64,000 nucleotides of DNA, taken from the NCBI GenBank assembly GCA_030762935.1, contig CM060899.1, positions 57,462,501 through 57,526,500 of the forward strand. Direction: 5' to 3'. Under the pieces are notes generated by a model. The model made no database searches. It saw only the letters and a list, made by a program, of their open reading frames with translations, and had not been told where the DNA came from. Both the position numbers and the translations under genes were made by a program. The DNA is from Hymenopus coronatus (lineage: Eukaryota > Arthropoda > Insecta > Mantodea > Hymenopodidae). Within the stretch, counting starts at the first letter, position 1; each line of letters opens with the position of its first letter. This document shows positions 1 through 12,163 of this stretch, in pieces.

Positions 1-265
1 TGTAAAAGGCAGTTTGTGCAGGAGAATTTTCCTAAACATCTTTGTGTCACATCCTTGTAAGATATTAAACTTAAATACCAAATTTGGTACTTAAATGCCT
101 TTTCGTTTTTAAGTTATGGTGTCCAAACAAACAACATAGGCCTTTTTCTAATTTTTTTTTTGTACCCAGGGGATTTTAAAGCGTATATTTCTGGTGAAAT
201 TTCAACATGAGATTTTTGCATGGAATACAATGTACTTACATAGTATGTGTAGAGAAAGTAAAAAA
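1..265 (-). mobile_element. Repeat R, copy a (cut by window edge)
   Basis: Reverse-orientation copy of the unnamed repeat R. It starts inside the element at the block equivalent to CCATGTAAAGGGTAGTTTGG, continues through the CTTTTCGTTTTTGAG-like block and TTCTGGTGAAATTTC, and ends at TGTGTAGAGAAAGTAAAAAA. No coding capacity. The rest lies left of the window. Confidence 0.8.
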
Positions 266-1225
266 CAGTTTATTAATATCATCACTGTGAATAAAATTAT
301 TTTTCAGTTACTTTTTAATTATATCTTTTCATATGGTTTAAAAAACATTGTTTTTTTTTTTTTAAACTATATAAAAACAAGTATCAGTTATGACAATATA
401 CAACTTCTTAATAATCCTAATTAATGCTGATTTTAAAATTTATGAAATTTTACATACAATAACCAAATTCAATGGAAATGCTATGTGGCATCTTCTATCC
501 ATCAAAACTAATGAACACTTCACTAACATCCAAATAAACAGTTTATTACATTTCACATATGCACACCACATTTACAACTTAACACAGCTGTTTAGCACAT
601 ACATATTTCTGCATAAATTATTATATACTTTAACTGTCTTAAAAACAAACAAAATTAAAAGGAAGGGAAAAATGCAGAGCTATCACCAACAAAAAAACCA
701 CTAACAGTCAATTAAGTATTTACTACACTATCAAATTTCTGTTTTCTGTGACTTAATTACATTCTTTAACAAAAGACAGGAAGTGACATGCAGTTATGTA
801 AAACAGTAAATGTGTACGGTTGGCTGGTTTTCTCTTTTCCCACTCTAGTTCTTTGAGCACCTTTAAAAATATAAAAGCAAATTTTCTACATAAACCAAAC
901 TGAGATATTTAAATATATCTATTTATAAATTTAAATAAATTTCAGAAGAAAGAAAGACAAGAAAACAGTGAACAAAATTTTGAAAATGCAGAAAATGTAA
1001 AATAAGAAATTATTGAACAACTTTTCAGTCAAGATGTTTTGTTCACTTCTCAAATGAAAGGTCCCAGGTTTTATTACATACTCAAAGTTTCTTTAATCCT
1101 AGATAGGTAAGTCTTTATTTTTGTTTACCGATATGATTTGTTTACGCATAAACATTTAATAATCTAAGTACCTTTCTGGTAAGGTCATTGCTGTAACTCT
1201 GTGTACCCACAGTATTGAAGAGTTT
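266..1225. other. AT-rich stretch, no gene seen
   Basis: Short open frames here (for example 390-704) are AT-rich and match no family I recognise. No SINE boxes or TIRs are visible. Confidence 0.5.
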
Positions 1226-1655
1226 ATTACTTTCTCTACATGTACTATCTACATAGCGTATAGAGAAGGTATTGTATTCCACCCAAAATACAATGTCTAG
1301 ATTTCAACGGAAATATGTTTTGAGGTCCCCTGAATCAGAAACAATTTTTTAGAAAAAGGTCTATATGTGTGTGTGTGTGGACAGCAAGCACAAAAACGAA
1401 AAGATCATCCAATACCAACATCCAAGGATGCAACAAGGATTTTCAAGAAAATCCCTCCCCCACCCCAAACTACCCTTTACATGGAAAACATTTTTAAAAA
1501 GTTTGTTTTTCTCAAAATTGGCTATTTTGATTAAAATACTACATATTAAAGCTATTTACATCACAAATAAAATGTATATCTTGAATTTTCTGGGAATTGC
1601 TTCTGAAGACCTGTTCATTCTGGATGAATTGTGCATAATTGGTAAACTAATAAAA
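1226..1655 (+). mobile_element. Repeat R, copy b (partial)
   Basis: Forward copy. It begins with the terminal palindrome (ACTTTCTCTACATGTACTAT ... TAGCGTATAGAGAAGGT), then TTCCACCC, GAGGTCCCCTGAATC, a GT run, AACTACCCTTTACATGG, AATAAAATGTATATCTTGAA and TTTTCTGGGAATTGC. It stops after GCATAATTGGTAAAC and so lacks the distal third. The apparent open frame at 1365-1730 is only this repeat. Confidence 0.85.
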
Positions 1656-1839
1656 GCAGTACCTTATGCCATTAATAGATCAAAAGAAGCTATAAACAAT
1701 TGTGCATTATTGACATTTAAGGTGTCTTAACCAGTAACACTATCATAATTTATTCTAAAGATGGGAACAATCGTTTTCCGAAATAAAGATAAACATGTTA
1801 GTAAATTTGTTTTCGTAAACTTCCACGGCCAATATTAAA

Positions 1840-1908
1840 ATTATCTTGGTCCAGAGTTTCCGGTGCCTTAAGACGCGGTCTACACCGGAAACTCTGGACC
1901 AAGATAAT
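1840..1908. repeat. Perfect 26-bp inverted repeat with 17-nt loop
   Basis: Arms 1840-1865 and 1883-1908 are exact reverse complements (core CTTGGTCCAGAGTTTCCGG), separated by CCTTAAGACGCGGTCTA. A 13-bp direct repeat, ATGTTAGTAAATT, lies at 1795-1807 and 1907-1919. No coding frame covers it. It could be a tiny foldback element, a template-switch product or a hairpin RNA. Confidence 0.9.
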
Positions 1909-2261
1909 GTTAGTAAATTACTTTATCGTGTTTTGTATCTGCTTGAGTGTTAAAAAGATTGGTTATTTTTTAAAAAAATTAATTGCTGCTAAATTTCTGC
2001 AATAAGTTTTACAATTAAGATAAGTGTTTCTTAATAATTATTTGGTATATGCAAAATACCAACCGTTCCAGCATGCACACAAACTTATCTTTAAAAAACA
2101 AAAACAAACAAGCTTGATTGTCAAATAAAATCTTTGAAATCGTCATCATAACTACAAGATCAATCAATCACACTCAGTTTCATTCAATTTTTTGAGCAGT
2201 CCAAGTTCTGCTTAATAACCAAATTTTTATTTAGTTAAACACCTTGGTAAAGCTATACGAC

Positions 2262-2616
2262 GGTTCCACCACCCATATACTGACATGTGTGCGGCACGCA
2301 CACACGTGCTAAGTTGTTCAGATGTGAACGTTGTCAGATTGCCAAAATGTTTACTTCTTCTTGGGAACATTGGGGTATTAGCTTCACAGATTCATCGTCT
2401 ACACCCTGTCGCCTTCGACCGCAACTGCTACACTCCTCAACTTACAAAAAATATCCCTCCACTACGCATTGCAGCTTAGGGCCCTCCACGTTGGGCTACG
2501 CTTTGCAGGTTAGGGCCCTAAATGTTTATAACAGACCAGTAAGTAATTACAATGCAGCTCTAATGACGAAATAACAAAAGTACCGGCGTATAGAAGAAAT
2601 GCCAAGTGGTGGAACC
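2262..2616. repeat. Small TIR-bounded segment, possible MITE
   Basis: GGTTCCACCAC at 2262-2272 is exactly inverted at 2606-2616. The interior is richer in G+C than its surroundings and carries a duplicated TTAGGGCCCT-like motif near 2477 and 2513. Two overlapping open frames lie inside (2285-2479 and 2287-2574), but neither looks like a known protein. The short arms make this tentative. Confidence 0.35.
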
Positions 2617-2873
2617 ATTGAATACCAATAATAACACCTTAAACAAACCCAACTGTACTCACAGATGATTGTCTGTTAGGATCAATGGTTGATTTGGCTA
2701 GGTCCACAGGAAGCCTATCCTGTCCAGTATCCCCCGCACTCATTCTGCACCTGAATCAAATTACATTCCAATCACTTCTACTTTTGCAATATTATATACT
2801 GTTCACAGACTTATCCATTGACACAGACTCAAGAATCTGAGTTAAATTCATTATTTCTCCAACCACTAATTTA

Positions 2874-3184
2874 TTACTTTCTCTACCATGTAAGTACTTC
2901 GAGGTGGAGAAGGTATTGTATTCCACCCAAAGTTTGGATAGCAAGATTTCATCAGAAATATGTTTTGAGGTCCCCCAAATTTAAAAAAAAAATGTGTATT
3001 GTGAACAGCATAGCTCAAAACAAAAAGTCTATTAAATATCTCTGTCATGCACACAAGCACACTTGTTCTAAAACTACTTTTTTGGAATGTAAATCTGGTG
3101 AAATCTCTGTATCAAACTTTTGGATAGAATACAATATCTCCTCTATACAATATGTACATAGTACGTGTAGAGAAAGTAAAAAAG
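2874..3184. mobile_element. Repeat R, copy c: two R termini head to head
   Basis: The left part, to about 3055, is a forward R terminus (TTACTTTCTCTACC, GGTATTGTATTCCACCC, GAGGTCCCCC, CATAGCTCAAAA). The right part, from about 3056, is the same terminus reversed (CTGGTGAAATCTC, TGTACATAGTACGTGTAGAG, AAAGTAAAAAA). The middle of the element is missing, leaving a foldback of about 310 bp. Confidence 0.75.
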
Positions 3185-3329
3185 GTCATATGCATTTTCA
3201 GTGGTACTGGTTAACATCATTCCATGTGCCCTTATTTAAAATCCAAAAAATTCTTACTCTTGTTGTTGAATACATATACTCTCTTGAACTATCTTGCAAA
3301 TAATTAACATAACTTCACAACAAACCCTA

Positions 3330-3480
3330 CTGTGCATGCAATTCTACAATAAAATTTATAACTTTCCATATTACCTAAAACAATTAGGCAATCCCAAACA
3401 ATGGAGCATTTTCAAGAGTGATTTAAAAAGATTCCTATACAAGTGCATTCCCCATGGAATTTAATATTTCATGCATTGGA
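3330..3480 (+). pseudogene. Possible CR1-like non-LTR 3' tail
   Basis: One frame reads NPKQWSIFKSDLKRFLYKC, close to the C-terminal tail of CR1/Jockey-like reverse transcriptases (pattern: KxFKxxLKxFLxxxxFYS). Upstream frames are broken. The match is short, so confidence is low. Confidence 0.3.
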
Positions 3481-3779
3481 TAAATATTGAATATATGGGC
3501 AGATTACACCTACTGATGATTTACACCTGTTTATTAACTGTTTCCCTTACAATGATGCATGTTGGGAAGTTCACTATTGATATGGCGGCAGTTTAGAAAT
3601 GTTAATCCTGTTACAAATTGCAGGGTGAGGGGGAGAAGAAATCTTGGTAGTTATAGAGAACTTGGGCTCCTCTAGAAATTAAACTAATTGTGGTTTGACT
3701 GTAAGTTTGGTTTATACTTGTTACGTTTTCACCAATTGTTTTATCGGAAAAGCTCCGTAATTAAGTTAAACGCTAATTT

Positions 3780-4070
3780 ATTATGTGCGCGTAGCGATCC
3801 TTTTTTGTGAATGTTTATGAAGTATGCTGCCTAGGAGTAGAATATAAATAAAGAAGTCTTGTAGTACTTTTGCAATGTAAATATATAATAATACTACACA
3901 CTAAAGCGCCTAAAACCTGAGTTTCATTGTCGGCGGCAGTCGAACAGTGTTGTGGAATGCAACACCGGCATATGTCGCTAGACGCTGTGCTGATGTATGA
4001 CAAGTATGTTTCACGCAGATACAGCTGTTCAGTAAATTTTATTATACAGAACTTCGGCCACTCTAAAATT
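3780..4070. other. CpG-richer patch in an AT-rich background
   Basis: Contains GTGCGCGTAGCGATCC, GTCGGCGGCAGTCGAAC and CACCGGCATATGTCGC, plus a TATAAATA-like sequence near 3843. It could be an old repeat or a promoter-proximal patch. I see no gene model attached to it. Confidence 0.2.
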
Positions 4071-5727
4071 GAATGAAACTAAGTGCGATTGATTGACTTT
4101 GTATTTATGGTGACAATTTCAAAGCCTGTGGACTTCAAATTTAGCGCAAGGTTAGGTTCCAATCCGTTTAGGTTAGTGTGTGTACATAAATTTATGTTTC
4201 TAATTTTATATTGTGGTAGTACCTCATTATCGATATTTCCAACAACTCCTAACAGCGCAATGGATACAACATTAGTTTTTTAAACCATCTCCCCACCCAT
4301 AATCCCTCTCTAACCACACCAGTCCCATTAGAGTGCAAAACTGGCATAAGTCGTAGCGGAGAGATGTAGCGGCCCAACTTGTAAATAATTACCGAAATCT
4401 TGGTGTTGGTTATATTAGTTATGCTGTATATCTCATACTTGTATAATGTGTTCAATGAATCTGAGTGTTGCTCAGAACCAAGCCAATTAGAAATAACTAT
4501 CAGGCAGGTCATAATAAAATGACAAGGTCCTGCTGGGCTGATAGGTTAAGCTTACATTTAGGCTATTTGTGTGTGTGTGTGTGTGTGTGTGTATTATATA
4601 TATAAAAACAGGAATCAGAGAGCATTCTCATGGATTACATTGTATGGTGGATTTTGAGGCTTTTCTGTGCAAGTACACATACACATCCAAGTACTCACAT
4701 CTTCTCTTAAACACCCTCTTACATACATTTTTATTTCCGTTTTTAGCATATGTTTTGTGGTGAATACATCTTTACAAAAATCTCATTTGGCCCAGTTTTC
4801 TGAAATTTTTCTATATATAATCTAGCATTTTCAAATAAATAGTTGTATACCTAAGCACACCAAACACAAAATAAGAAGAAATACTCGGTTATTTCTTTAA
4901 TTTGTGTGCCTTTCAGAACTCTGTAGTTCGGTTATAATCACAGTCTCCCAATACAAGAAACCATTTGTGAATTGTTGAATGTACGAGATCTATAAAATAC
5001 TAAAAGCCTTCTTGAAGCATCTTTGAAAATTGCATAAATGAAAAGATTAGGTTTAATATTGATAAGTACCGGTATATTTTCTCTCACAAGTAGGTGCATA
5101 TTTATTCTCTCTTGAAATCATTCTCTTAAGATACTGTGTGGTACTACCAAATTTACATTCAATTAAAAGGACGTCAGTTCCTCTTTTAATAACGTTCGGA
5201 ACACACAAAAGCACTCAAAATGTAATACAGTGAAGCATATTACTTTGAATCTCAAACTTACACAATATAAAACTTCTGCCAGCAAAGGAGGAAATTCAAT
5301 GAACAGTTTACACCTAATGAATCTAAAAGCTGCAATAAATGGATCTGCCACTCAAGTTTGTTTGCAGTTCAAATAGTGTATATTAACGCCTTCAAAAACA
5401 TGCAAAATCCACCAAATAACATACACACTTCTCACTGTTACTATTTTCATTTCAACGAATAACAGCTGTATTCACCAACTTAGCTTCGGAATCACAGCTG
5501 TGCAAAACCAGGGACCTCATTGGATAATTTATTTTGACATCTCAGCAATGTATGCACCTATTGGCTAGGTTTTTTTGTTGCTAGATGTGCTATCTGAAAT
5601 CTTAGAGGCAGAGATTAAATTGCAAAGAGTGTAAAACAGGGTTGTCATCAAAGACATAAAGCCGTTATCCGCATAGATGACGCCATATTGGATGCTATTT
5701 TTTTATTTCTACTATATATATATATAT
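4070..5727. other. No gene seen; GT microsatellite
   Basis: Holds a (GT)n run at about 4567-4592. The remaining short frames are AT-rich and unsupported. Confidence 0.5.
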
Positions 5728-5962
5728 TTTTTTTTTTTTAGTTTAACGTCCTTTAACCTGGTTTGGTCATATCGGACGATGAATGCAATTGATGATATGA
5801 TGCTCAAATGATCTCGGGGTCCATGGAGCTTAAAGTTACTCGACATTCGTCTTCTCCGGATAAGGGAAAACCTCGAAAAAAACCTTACCCGGGTAACTCA
5901 CCCTAAGCGAGATTCGAACTCACGACCTTTTGAACGTGAGGCAGACATGCTACCACCAATAA
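5728..5962 (-). mobile_element. SINE B copy 1 (tRNA-derived)
   Basis: On the minus strand it reads GGTGGTAGCATGTCTGCCTC (A-box-like), then GTGAGTTCGAATCTCGCT (B-box-like), AGGGTGAGTTACCCGG, the AAGGTTTTTTTCG segment, GGACCCCGAGATCATTTGAG and CGTTAAAC, ending in an A-rich tail (poly-T at 5728-5739 on the plus strand). Matches copies at 14409, 31500 and 58796. Confidence 0.85.
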
Positions 5963-5978
5963 TTTTATAGTGGACCCT

Positions 5979-6062
5979 CTTTTTTTTTTTTTTTTTTTTT
6001 ATTTTGGTAGTGTTTAACGCCCGCTTTAACTACTAATGGCACCGCAGGCGGTATAGTGGACC
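5979..6062. repeat. Poly-T and fragment of a GC-rich dispersed repeat
   Basis: After a poly-T run comes GTGTTTAACGCCCGCTTTAA followed by TGGCACCGCAGG. The same block recurs at 17342-17390, so this is a fragment of that dispersed repeat. Confidence 0.55.
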
Positions 6063-6604
6063 CTATTTTACATATATTGTATTACGGTTAAAGTTTACAA
6101 TAAAAATAAATAAACTATAATAACAACAATAACAACGATACAATGTAGCATGAATGTATCAGAAAAAGCATAAGAAACTGTATATCAGCACTTTTGAAAA
6201 TAAATTACACAGAGGTGCATAAAATTGATTATCACAACAAAATAAGTTATAAGTAAAGTAATATAGCTTAATTTCAAGGACCGGGCAGTCAAATAACCGA
6301 TTCTGCACTGTCTATTCACTGCCATAAAATATTGGTAACTATTTTCAATATTGATGTGGGAGCTTTTGAAATGTTCCATTACCCGTTATGACCTACGGAT
6401 TACAAATGTTGCGCTTAACGACATTTTAAACCCAGAAAAGAATAAAATGTTTTAGTGGTATGTCCGTTGATTCTATATTTCCAGAATGTATTATGTGTGT
6501 TACTTAATCAAAATATTCTGTATTTGGCATGATGTTTAACATATGGTGGCACTGACTTCACACTTTCAGTGATGTACTGCATTTCTCGTATTATATAAAT
6601 TTGT

Positions 6605-6688
6605 GTATTAAATGGGTAACTCACCGTAATCGAGATTCGAGCTTGGATCTCTGGAATGTAAGGCAGGCATACTACTCTAACCCATAGA
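6605..6688 (-). mobile_element. SINE B copy 2 (tRNA-like head only)
   Basis: Minus strand: an A-box region (AGTATGCCTGCCTTAC), then a diverged B box (GAATCTCGATTACGG) and GTGAGTTACCC. The rest of the SINE is missing. Confidence 0.6.
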
Positions 6689-6689
6689 G

Positions 6690-7380
6690 GAAGGCAAATT
6701 GTTTCTGGTATATGTATACTGCTTAAAATTAGTGCAACACAAAGAAGCTATTTAAATCATGAATCCTTCTATGAGGTTGACCACACGGATACGCAGAATT
6801 ATACAAATGTGGAAAGGACAAATAATAAAATAACTAAATTGTGTGCAGCTAAACAGTTATTAGTGATCGTGAAAGAAGGAAAAAAGTTAAATGATTGACA
6901 ATTACAAAGTTAAAATGTTAACCAATGCTTAGTTGACAATTAATGGCATTATTACAATAACGTTCTTTTAAGTATTATTATTAATATTTTAGATACAGAT
7001 GAAAATGCAATATCTGCAATAATCTCGGAGTATCTGTAAAAGAGTATTTTTAATCTATTGGAATATATAGTTTCAGGCTAGCATTTGCAAAACGTCCTTG
7101 GTATAACCAAGAAGCGTACCTATTGTGCCAAAAAACAAGACCTCTCTCAATCAATTTGCTCGTTGGTGTGCAAGGTTCATAAATTCCTTGCTTTTCTAAG
7201 TTTAATTCCTCTGCTTGTTTATCTTATCTTTCAAAATTATCTTTCATTTATTGTTTATGGGTAAGATGTCTGTTCTCCTGTTTGAGTCATCCACAGAGAC
7301 GCAGTGAACTTCCTCGAGTACCTCCCAAGATCACACAAGTTTTTAAAAAATAACAGAGAAACAAAATACATCACTTTGGA
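6690..7380. other. No gene seen
   Basis: AT-rich. No family match seen before the Gypsy remnant begins. Confidence 0.4.
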
Positions 7381-7382
7381 AA

Positions 7383-8170
7383 TGTGAATGTTTAGCCATC
7401 ACATACTCCCTTCCCCTTCGTCTGCTTGATTTCATCAGCCAGTTTACCACTGACCTGCAATACTTCCCTGGAAAGGACATCATAGCTTATTTATGTTCTC
7501 GTAACACATCCATCTTGCTTCCATCCCAATTGCCTTTTGATGAAATAAGCAAAGCACAGCACCGCAGACTGATGATGAACTTCTACTCCTCAATCAGAAA
7601 ATTGATGCCTTACCACCAGGACCTGAATTACATAGTTGTAGATATTTCTACTGGAAAACTGCGCCAATTTTAACCAGTAAAACAGCATTTGTCTCACAAC
7701 ATGACATGGACCTTCCAGATATTAATACACATGTCAAAGTTAACCAACAACGTTATGTGTGGTTATCACTGAAACGAGATATCAAACGTTGGACCAAGAC
7801 TTGTGTGGCTTGCCATTGTTCCAAGGTTACACGCCACATCATAGCTCCATTGGTACTTATACTCTACTGGATCGCCGGTTCTCTCACATTCACGAGGGTA
7901 TTAGCTGGACCTCTTCCTCCATCTGAAGGATACACCTAACTACTGATTATTATTGAACGGTTCTCTAATTGGCCGGAAACTACCACTTTAATGCATATTA
8001 CTGAAACACTAACTCACGCTCTCCTACATTCTTGGAAAGTTAGATTTGATCTGTTGTTACAACTACAGATCGAGGCAAACGGTTTGATTGTTCACTCTTC
8101 GCCATCATACAAAACTGTTTGGCATCCAGCATAGCAAATTTCACCATACCGTCCTGCTTCTAACAGCAAA
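7383..8170 (+). pseudogene. Ty3/Gypsy-type pol remnant (RNase H end plus integrase)
   Basis: About 7407-7504 reads RLLDFISQFTTDLQYFPGKD then SR, the end of the Gypsy RNase H domain (consensus LDFISQFTTDIxYxPGKDNxVADALSR). About 7706-7939 reads QQRYVWLSLKRDIKRWTKTC then VACHCSKVTRH, the integrase zinc-binding CxxC region, and later GPLPPSEGYT. The next frame has IIERFSNWPETTTL and HALLHSWKVRFD, and then HHTKLFGIQHSKFHHT, the catalytic core up to the GIQHS motif. Stops and frameshifts interrupt it, parts of the core are garbled, and no LTRs are seen. It is a dead internal fragment. Confidence 0.85.
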
Positions 8171-9714
8171 ATTTGACAATGTTATTTTGGAGAAAATTAT
8201 GGTAGAGGACAGAGAAGTAGAATATATATGCAGAGTGGAATGTTCTACATTAATTCTGGAGAAGTCTAAAGAAAGGTACGAGTTGGTGTACAATATATTG
8301 AAAAAATGGTTAAGCAACTGTTTTGCTTACAGCACTTGTGCTTTTTGAGTTAATAGCAGTATTGCGATTTCTTGTGTTTCTATAGCAACCAGGTTAGATT
8401 TGAGAATATTAACTTACGTCCAGTAACAGCAATATCGGCAAGTATTAGAAATTAGTCTCATCGTCCAAAAAAAACCAACTATTTAGTGAAATTGTAACTT
8501 TGAGAAAATAAGATAAGGAATGCTACAGTAACGGCCGGAATTAAGCAAGAATTAGGAAAAATTATTGATTTGGATTATTATCAACATTAAAGCAATATAA
8601 AAGTAACATAAAAAACTGAATAAAAATAAGCAAATGCTTTAGAAAGGACAAGTCTATTCACCCGAAAGAATAGAAAAGAAAGTCCTTTGACTTGATAAGA
8701 GAAACAAATCCACTGAAAACAGTGAAAGTTAAGAATAAAACATTAAATGTGTATTATTTTACATATCTATTATTTATTCAGTTACTTTTAAATAGAAATG
8801 CTTCCACTGTGTGCTTAGTAGTAAAAAAGTGAGTGAGAGAGAGAGAGGGAGGGAGAAGACATTGTGAAACTCGTAATAACAATGTTTTAATCTTTGCTCC
8901 TTTGCGTTAAAGCTTCACCTCTTGTTCCTATTTCTGAAAGAAAACATTGTGGAGGTTACTGCACAGTTTGTTTTAATCTTTAAAGTTATTTATAATTTAT
9001 TTCATCAGAATACCTTCTGGTTTAATGAACCTTCCTTCTGCGCTCAAAAAACACCAAAACCGCTACCAAATCTGCCAATAATTTGTTGCAAGAAGCTGCA
9101 TGTAGCATGTTAAGACATATTTTGAAGTGACTTAAAATTCATGAAACGAGTCTCATAAAAGTGAGTCAAGGTTACTTTTTATTCATTCCAAAACTTGTGA
9201 CGCGTCTCATTACGTAAGCGAGTGAGTCGCGATCAAGGTCACCTCCAGTATGAGTCATCAAGTTTTATACATGCGAAAGTGAGACACGATGAAAAGAAGG
9301 AAGAGGACAACATGAAGAATAGGAAGATAAAGGGCAAGCAAAACTTCTGAATGACATTTTTCAGAACCTGATGGGGGAAAGGTATTGTCTAGATATTACT
9401 GTTAAATGCTGTCCAAAAACGGAAATGAATAAAAACGTAATGTCAGAGGAACAAAAGCGTGTTTTCAAATATTTGGAGATAAAGGGGTTCAAAATTGTGC
9501 CAAAGAAGCTAAGAAACTAATGCCAACATGCATAAGCCTTGATAGTAATGGTATGAACGCTTCAGCGTGCTGAAATTACACAAGTTATGAGGATTAAATT
9601 GCTTAATACATTGTTTGGATAACAATTAACAAGAAACATCAACCATATGCACATCCTCTACAAACACATCTTCTCAGACATTATACATAGCTTCCTACAC
9701 TAACACTCCTTTAC
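8171..9714. other. No gene seen
   Basis: Contains a short GA-rich run near 8830-8858 and a CpG-bearing patch at about 9140-9300 with repeated GAGTCTCAT and GTGAGTC words. No recognisable protein. Confidence 0.4.
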
Positions 9715-10700
9715 AGTAGTAGTTGAGGGGAAAATATCTGCACAAAAACACTTATGATGCAGAGTCCCCAAAGGCACTCTTTTATCGCCCATCCTGTTTA
9801 GCCTTTTTATGACAGATTTCATAGCAGTGCAGGGCGCCAATATGACACAGTTTGTTAATGAAGTCCTTATATGTATATATAAGAACAAAATATCCCCAGC
9901 ACCTTCAACCTCATTCAAAAACACTCCGCCTTGTTCAAGATTAATACAGGCAGTGGGGATGTCTGTGAATCCAAGCAAAAGACATGCTGTTCTGTTCACC
10001 AAATGCTGCTCAGTTACAGGTTGCGTGCCAGTTCTTGATGAATGTCATTTTTAGATTAGAGGTTAGATGCGAATCACTTACTCACCTTTGTTGGAGCATT
10101 GATACACAGAAGCAGGAATGGCAGTCAGATTTTGTGTACGTTATTCTCATGTTTCTGCACTACAGTAGTACAGTCACTAAAAAGCAAATATCACTTCCAG
10201 TGATGTCAGTCACAGTATACATTCTCAACCTAGATTACTGATTGCACTACACTTTACACCCAAATTTCTTGTATTTCTTCTATTCCTGTCATTTCTCCCT
10301 CATCTTCTTCTGAATTGCTGTCATTTTCATTAATAATCAAGCATTTCTCATTAAAACACTGGCAACATGAGCCCATAATGCAAAAAAACTGCAGTCAGCT
10401 GTACGCTGTATATGCTGAAAACGTAATCATAAGGAAGACCTTTTTGTTATTATAACAAAGTATTTGCTATCCTGTTTATCAAGGGTAGGCTAGCTCACTG
10501 TATCTTCTAGAAGGAATGAGCAGCCTATACCTAACTTCTATCAAGACCAAAGGATACTGAGGAAATTCCCTTTGCTACTTAGGCATCACACTTGATAAGG
10601 GCCTAACTTTTCGTGAATAAGTGCAGATGACAATGGACAAGGCTAACTTTTATCCTACACCACTCCACTTAAAGCTGCATTTTTACAGCACTAATACGCT
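9715..10700 (+). pseudogene. Jockey-like non-LTR reverse transcriptase fragments
   Basis: About 9762-9900 reads RVPKGTLLSPILFSLFMTDF and NMTQFVNEVLICIY, equivalent to the RT motifs GVPQGSxLSPxLFxxYxxD and QFADDTxIY. The catalytic ADD is replaced by VNE. About 9943-10008 reads AVGMSVNPSKRHAVLFTK (compare WRMKVNPSKSxAILFT). About 10575-10625 reads YLGITLDKGLTFRE, the thumb motif YLGVTLDxxLTW. The pieces lie in different frames with stops. An inactive fragment that may be continuous with the C-terminal piece at 10731. Confidence 0.75.
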
Positions 10701-10730
10701 CTCTGATACTCTACACTTGTGAAATTAAAA

Positions 10731-11154
10731 TTAATATACTATGGTGTAGAAATATGGGGGGAGGGAGGGGGGTAATGCTAAAACTAAGTTGAATAAACTT
10801 ATTTTGCAAAAGAAAAGCCTCAGATTCATGTATAAGATGAAATTATGGGAGTCATGTAGAAATGAATTTATCAACAATAAGCTATTAACCATTTATTCTC
10901 TGTATGTTTATAGAACTATATTATATATAACAAATAAGCAACTATTAATAAGCAATAATCAAATGCACAACCATTATACTAGAAATTACTGCAATCTCTT
11001 TAGACATAGAAATAAAAGTTTCACTGAAAGGGATGTTGGTACAAGAGGGGCAATTTTATTCAATAGGTTACCAGTAGCACTAAAAATACAATTCAAACAT
11101 AAGCTGAAAAAATGTCTCATTAATAAATGTCTGCATAAATTAGATGAACTGTAA
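10731..11154 (+). pseudogene. Non-LTR retrotransposon C-terminal region
   Basis: It begins with a YYGVEIWG-like motif in a broken frame. An open frame at 10789-11154 follows with NKLILQKKSLRFMYKMKLWE, HNHYTRNYCNLFRHRNKSF and RGAILFNRLPVALKIQFKHK, then LKKCLINKCL. This is the tail after the RT domain of CR1/Jockey-like elements (pattern: LQKRAIR, HxYxTR, GxxLxNxLPxxIK, FKxxLKxxL). The palm domain is absent here. Confidence 0.7.
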
Positions 11155-11159
11155 ATAGC

Positions 11160-12163
11160 ACATTGTAAGCAGCAGTATGTATATTATTTATGTTATGTAG
11201 CAAATGACCTGTCCAATGTCAACTGTACAAAGTACAAAAGATTTACCGGATTAATAAAATTATTATTATTAAATGCAGAGCATAGCAGCAGACTCCTGGC
11301 TTCTCTGGTTACAATGGATGCAGAATAGTGGACACTGGCCCATTTACTCTGTATGCCGTTGTTTCTCAGTGAAGGTTTTGGGTATCTTGGTAACGTGGGC
11401 ATTAAGCAAGTGAACAAGTATAAGCTGAACATACATAAGTACAACCATGGGAGTGGTCATCAAAATTCAACATTACCCATTTTTGATACAATAAGGTAAG
11501 GTAAGGAAGCTACTCCTGAAAAGGCAACAACATTTGAGAAGCCAATAGTGCTACCTCATTAACACCCTCAACATCAACCTCCTACAAATATTCCAAATCT
11601 TTTCTGTACTTAAACCCTGAGGGCAGATACACAGCTACTGCACCTTAGCTTACCACTAGCCTACTACATTTTTGTTGTTGGTATTGCTGGCAGTAGTTGA
11701 CCATGAGTGAGAGCTGTTAGCAAAGCATTGGTATGGAAATCAAAGATCTGTGGTTAGAATCCTGCCATTGATTTAAAATGTTTTCCATGATAATGTAGTT
11801 ATCATCATTGTAAATTAAATGAACATTAACCTTTCTATTTATTTATGGCATGGCATTTCAGGATGCATGTGTCAGTGGATTACATGGCGCAAGGTGAAAA
11901 AATGAGTGAGAAGGTTTAGCAGAGCACAAAGCCCCACTCCTCAATTTGACCAATAGAGGTCTCTGTCTAATACATTTGTCTTGTATTCTAACAGTCCCCT
12001 TCTTTCATACCTTCTATGTAGCTCACTGTGAAATGTTCAAGCCAAACAGAGACTGAGCGATACAAGGTGCAATAATTTTTTAATGAGTGGTGGTTGTAAA
12101 TGAAATTAATTTTATAATGACTGGTGGTTGTAAATGAAATTAATTAAATCACACTGAAATTTA
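11160..12163. other. Mostly empty; tRNA-like fragment
   Basis: At about 11705-11765 GTTAGCAAAGCATTGGTATG then GTGGTTAGAATCCTGCC resembles the head of a tRNA-derived SINE. Nothing else recognised. Confidence 0.35.

Noticed and set aside
1365..1730. 121-codon open frame
   Set aside because: Lies in repeat R copy b. Other copies do not keep the frame.
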